The notes under the pieces are model-generated. The model did no database searches. It was not told where the DNA came from and saw nothing but the letters and a program-made list of their open reading frames with translations. A stretch of 64,000 bases of DNA. Source: Hyphomonadaceae bacterium. GTDB lineage: Bacteria > Pseudomonadota > Alphaproteobacteria > Caulobacterales > Aquidulcibacteraceae. Position 1 is the stretch's first letter. Each line of letters starts with the position of its first letter. A program made the position numbers and the translations under genes. Shown piece by piece: positions 63,905 through 64,000 of this stretch. The stretch is from the NCBI GenBank assembly GCA_016791425.1, contig JAEUMQ010000007.1:248001-312000 (forward strand), in the 5' to 3' direction.

Positions 63905-64000
63905 GTCGAAGTCCTTTCGGCCTGCGCGTCGCGACGGCGCGCGCGCCGTCCCTACCACGCCGCGCCCGGCTTGTTCTCCGCTAAATCGGGCGCGCCTCCG

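Overview
The window is GC-rich, densely coded chromosomal DNA from an alphaproteobacterium. The evidence is a TCA-cycle block (mdh, sucC, sucD, sucA, sucB), a fused NADP-malic enzyme/phosphotransacetylase, a run glnD-murJ-trpS-USP-nfuA-tsaB-rimI-fur-miaB-phoH-ybeY-corC-lnt, and a run comM-yraN-rsmI / PBP-activator / hemW-rdgB ... rph / hrcA-grpE. From memory these gene orders look like Caulobacterales or Hyphomonadaceae, but that placement is inference. No rRNA, tRNA, CRISPR array, insertion sequence or prophage was seen.

Layout. 0-3.8 kb: a MacB-type ABC exporter (ATPase cut by the window edge, permease), a TolC-like outer-membrane protein and an HSL-type esterase. 3.9-7.5 kb: an MFS exporter, two tandem paralogous small membrane proteins of unknown role, a divergent cyanide-insensitive alternative oxidase and a DHFR-like protein. 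7.5-16.6 kb (minus strand): sucB, a GFA-type zinc protein, sucA, sucD, a p-cresol methylhydroxylase/vanillyl-alcohol oxidase-type flavoprotein, a small unknown protein and sucC. The TCA genes are therefore interleaved with unrelated genes, and sucC and sucD, which encode two subunits of one enzyme, are split. 16.7-23.1 kb: MFS, a DUF2306 membrane protein, a membrane-anchored LytTR regulator, three GNAT acetyltransferases, a DUF2461 protein and mdh.

23.2-31.2 kb (minus strand): a tightly overlapped run nfuA-tsaB-rimI-fur-miaB-phoH-ybeY-corC-lnt-XRE, covering Fe-S carrier, tRNA modification, rRNA maturation and lipoprotein acylation. tsaB appears to lack a canonical start codon. 31.2-38.2 kb: universal stress protein, periplasmic copper chaperone, trpS, murJ and glnD. 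38.6-45.3 kb: a small membrane protein, mutS, a Bcr/CflA exporter and the malic enzyme. 45.4-49 kb: an AmpG-like permease and a hybrid histidine kinase.

49.2-60.8 kb: the comM-to-grpE housekeeping run, interrupted by accessory cassettes. These are a DUF2975/HTH pair, an AT-richer unknown membrane gene and a small lipoprotein between rdgB and rph, and a VapBC toxin-antitoxin module between rph and hrcA. 60.9-64 kb: a secreted protein built of PPC-type beta domains, and an aldo/keto reductase.

Between genes, mostly at 3' ends, lies a family of about 55-60-bp two-hairpin repeats (four good copies). Their second stem varies in sequence but stays paired. Two copies carry the stop codon of the neighbouring gene. 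Most other gaps are short. The largest, 38207-38594, is described below.
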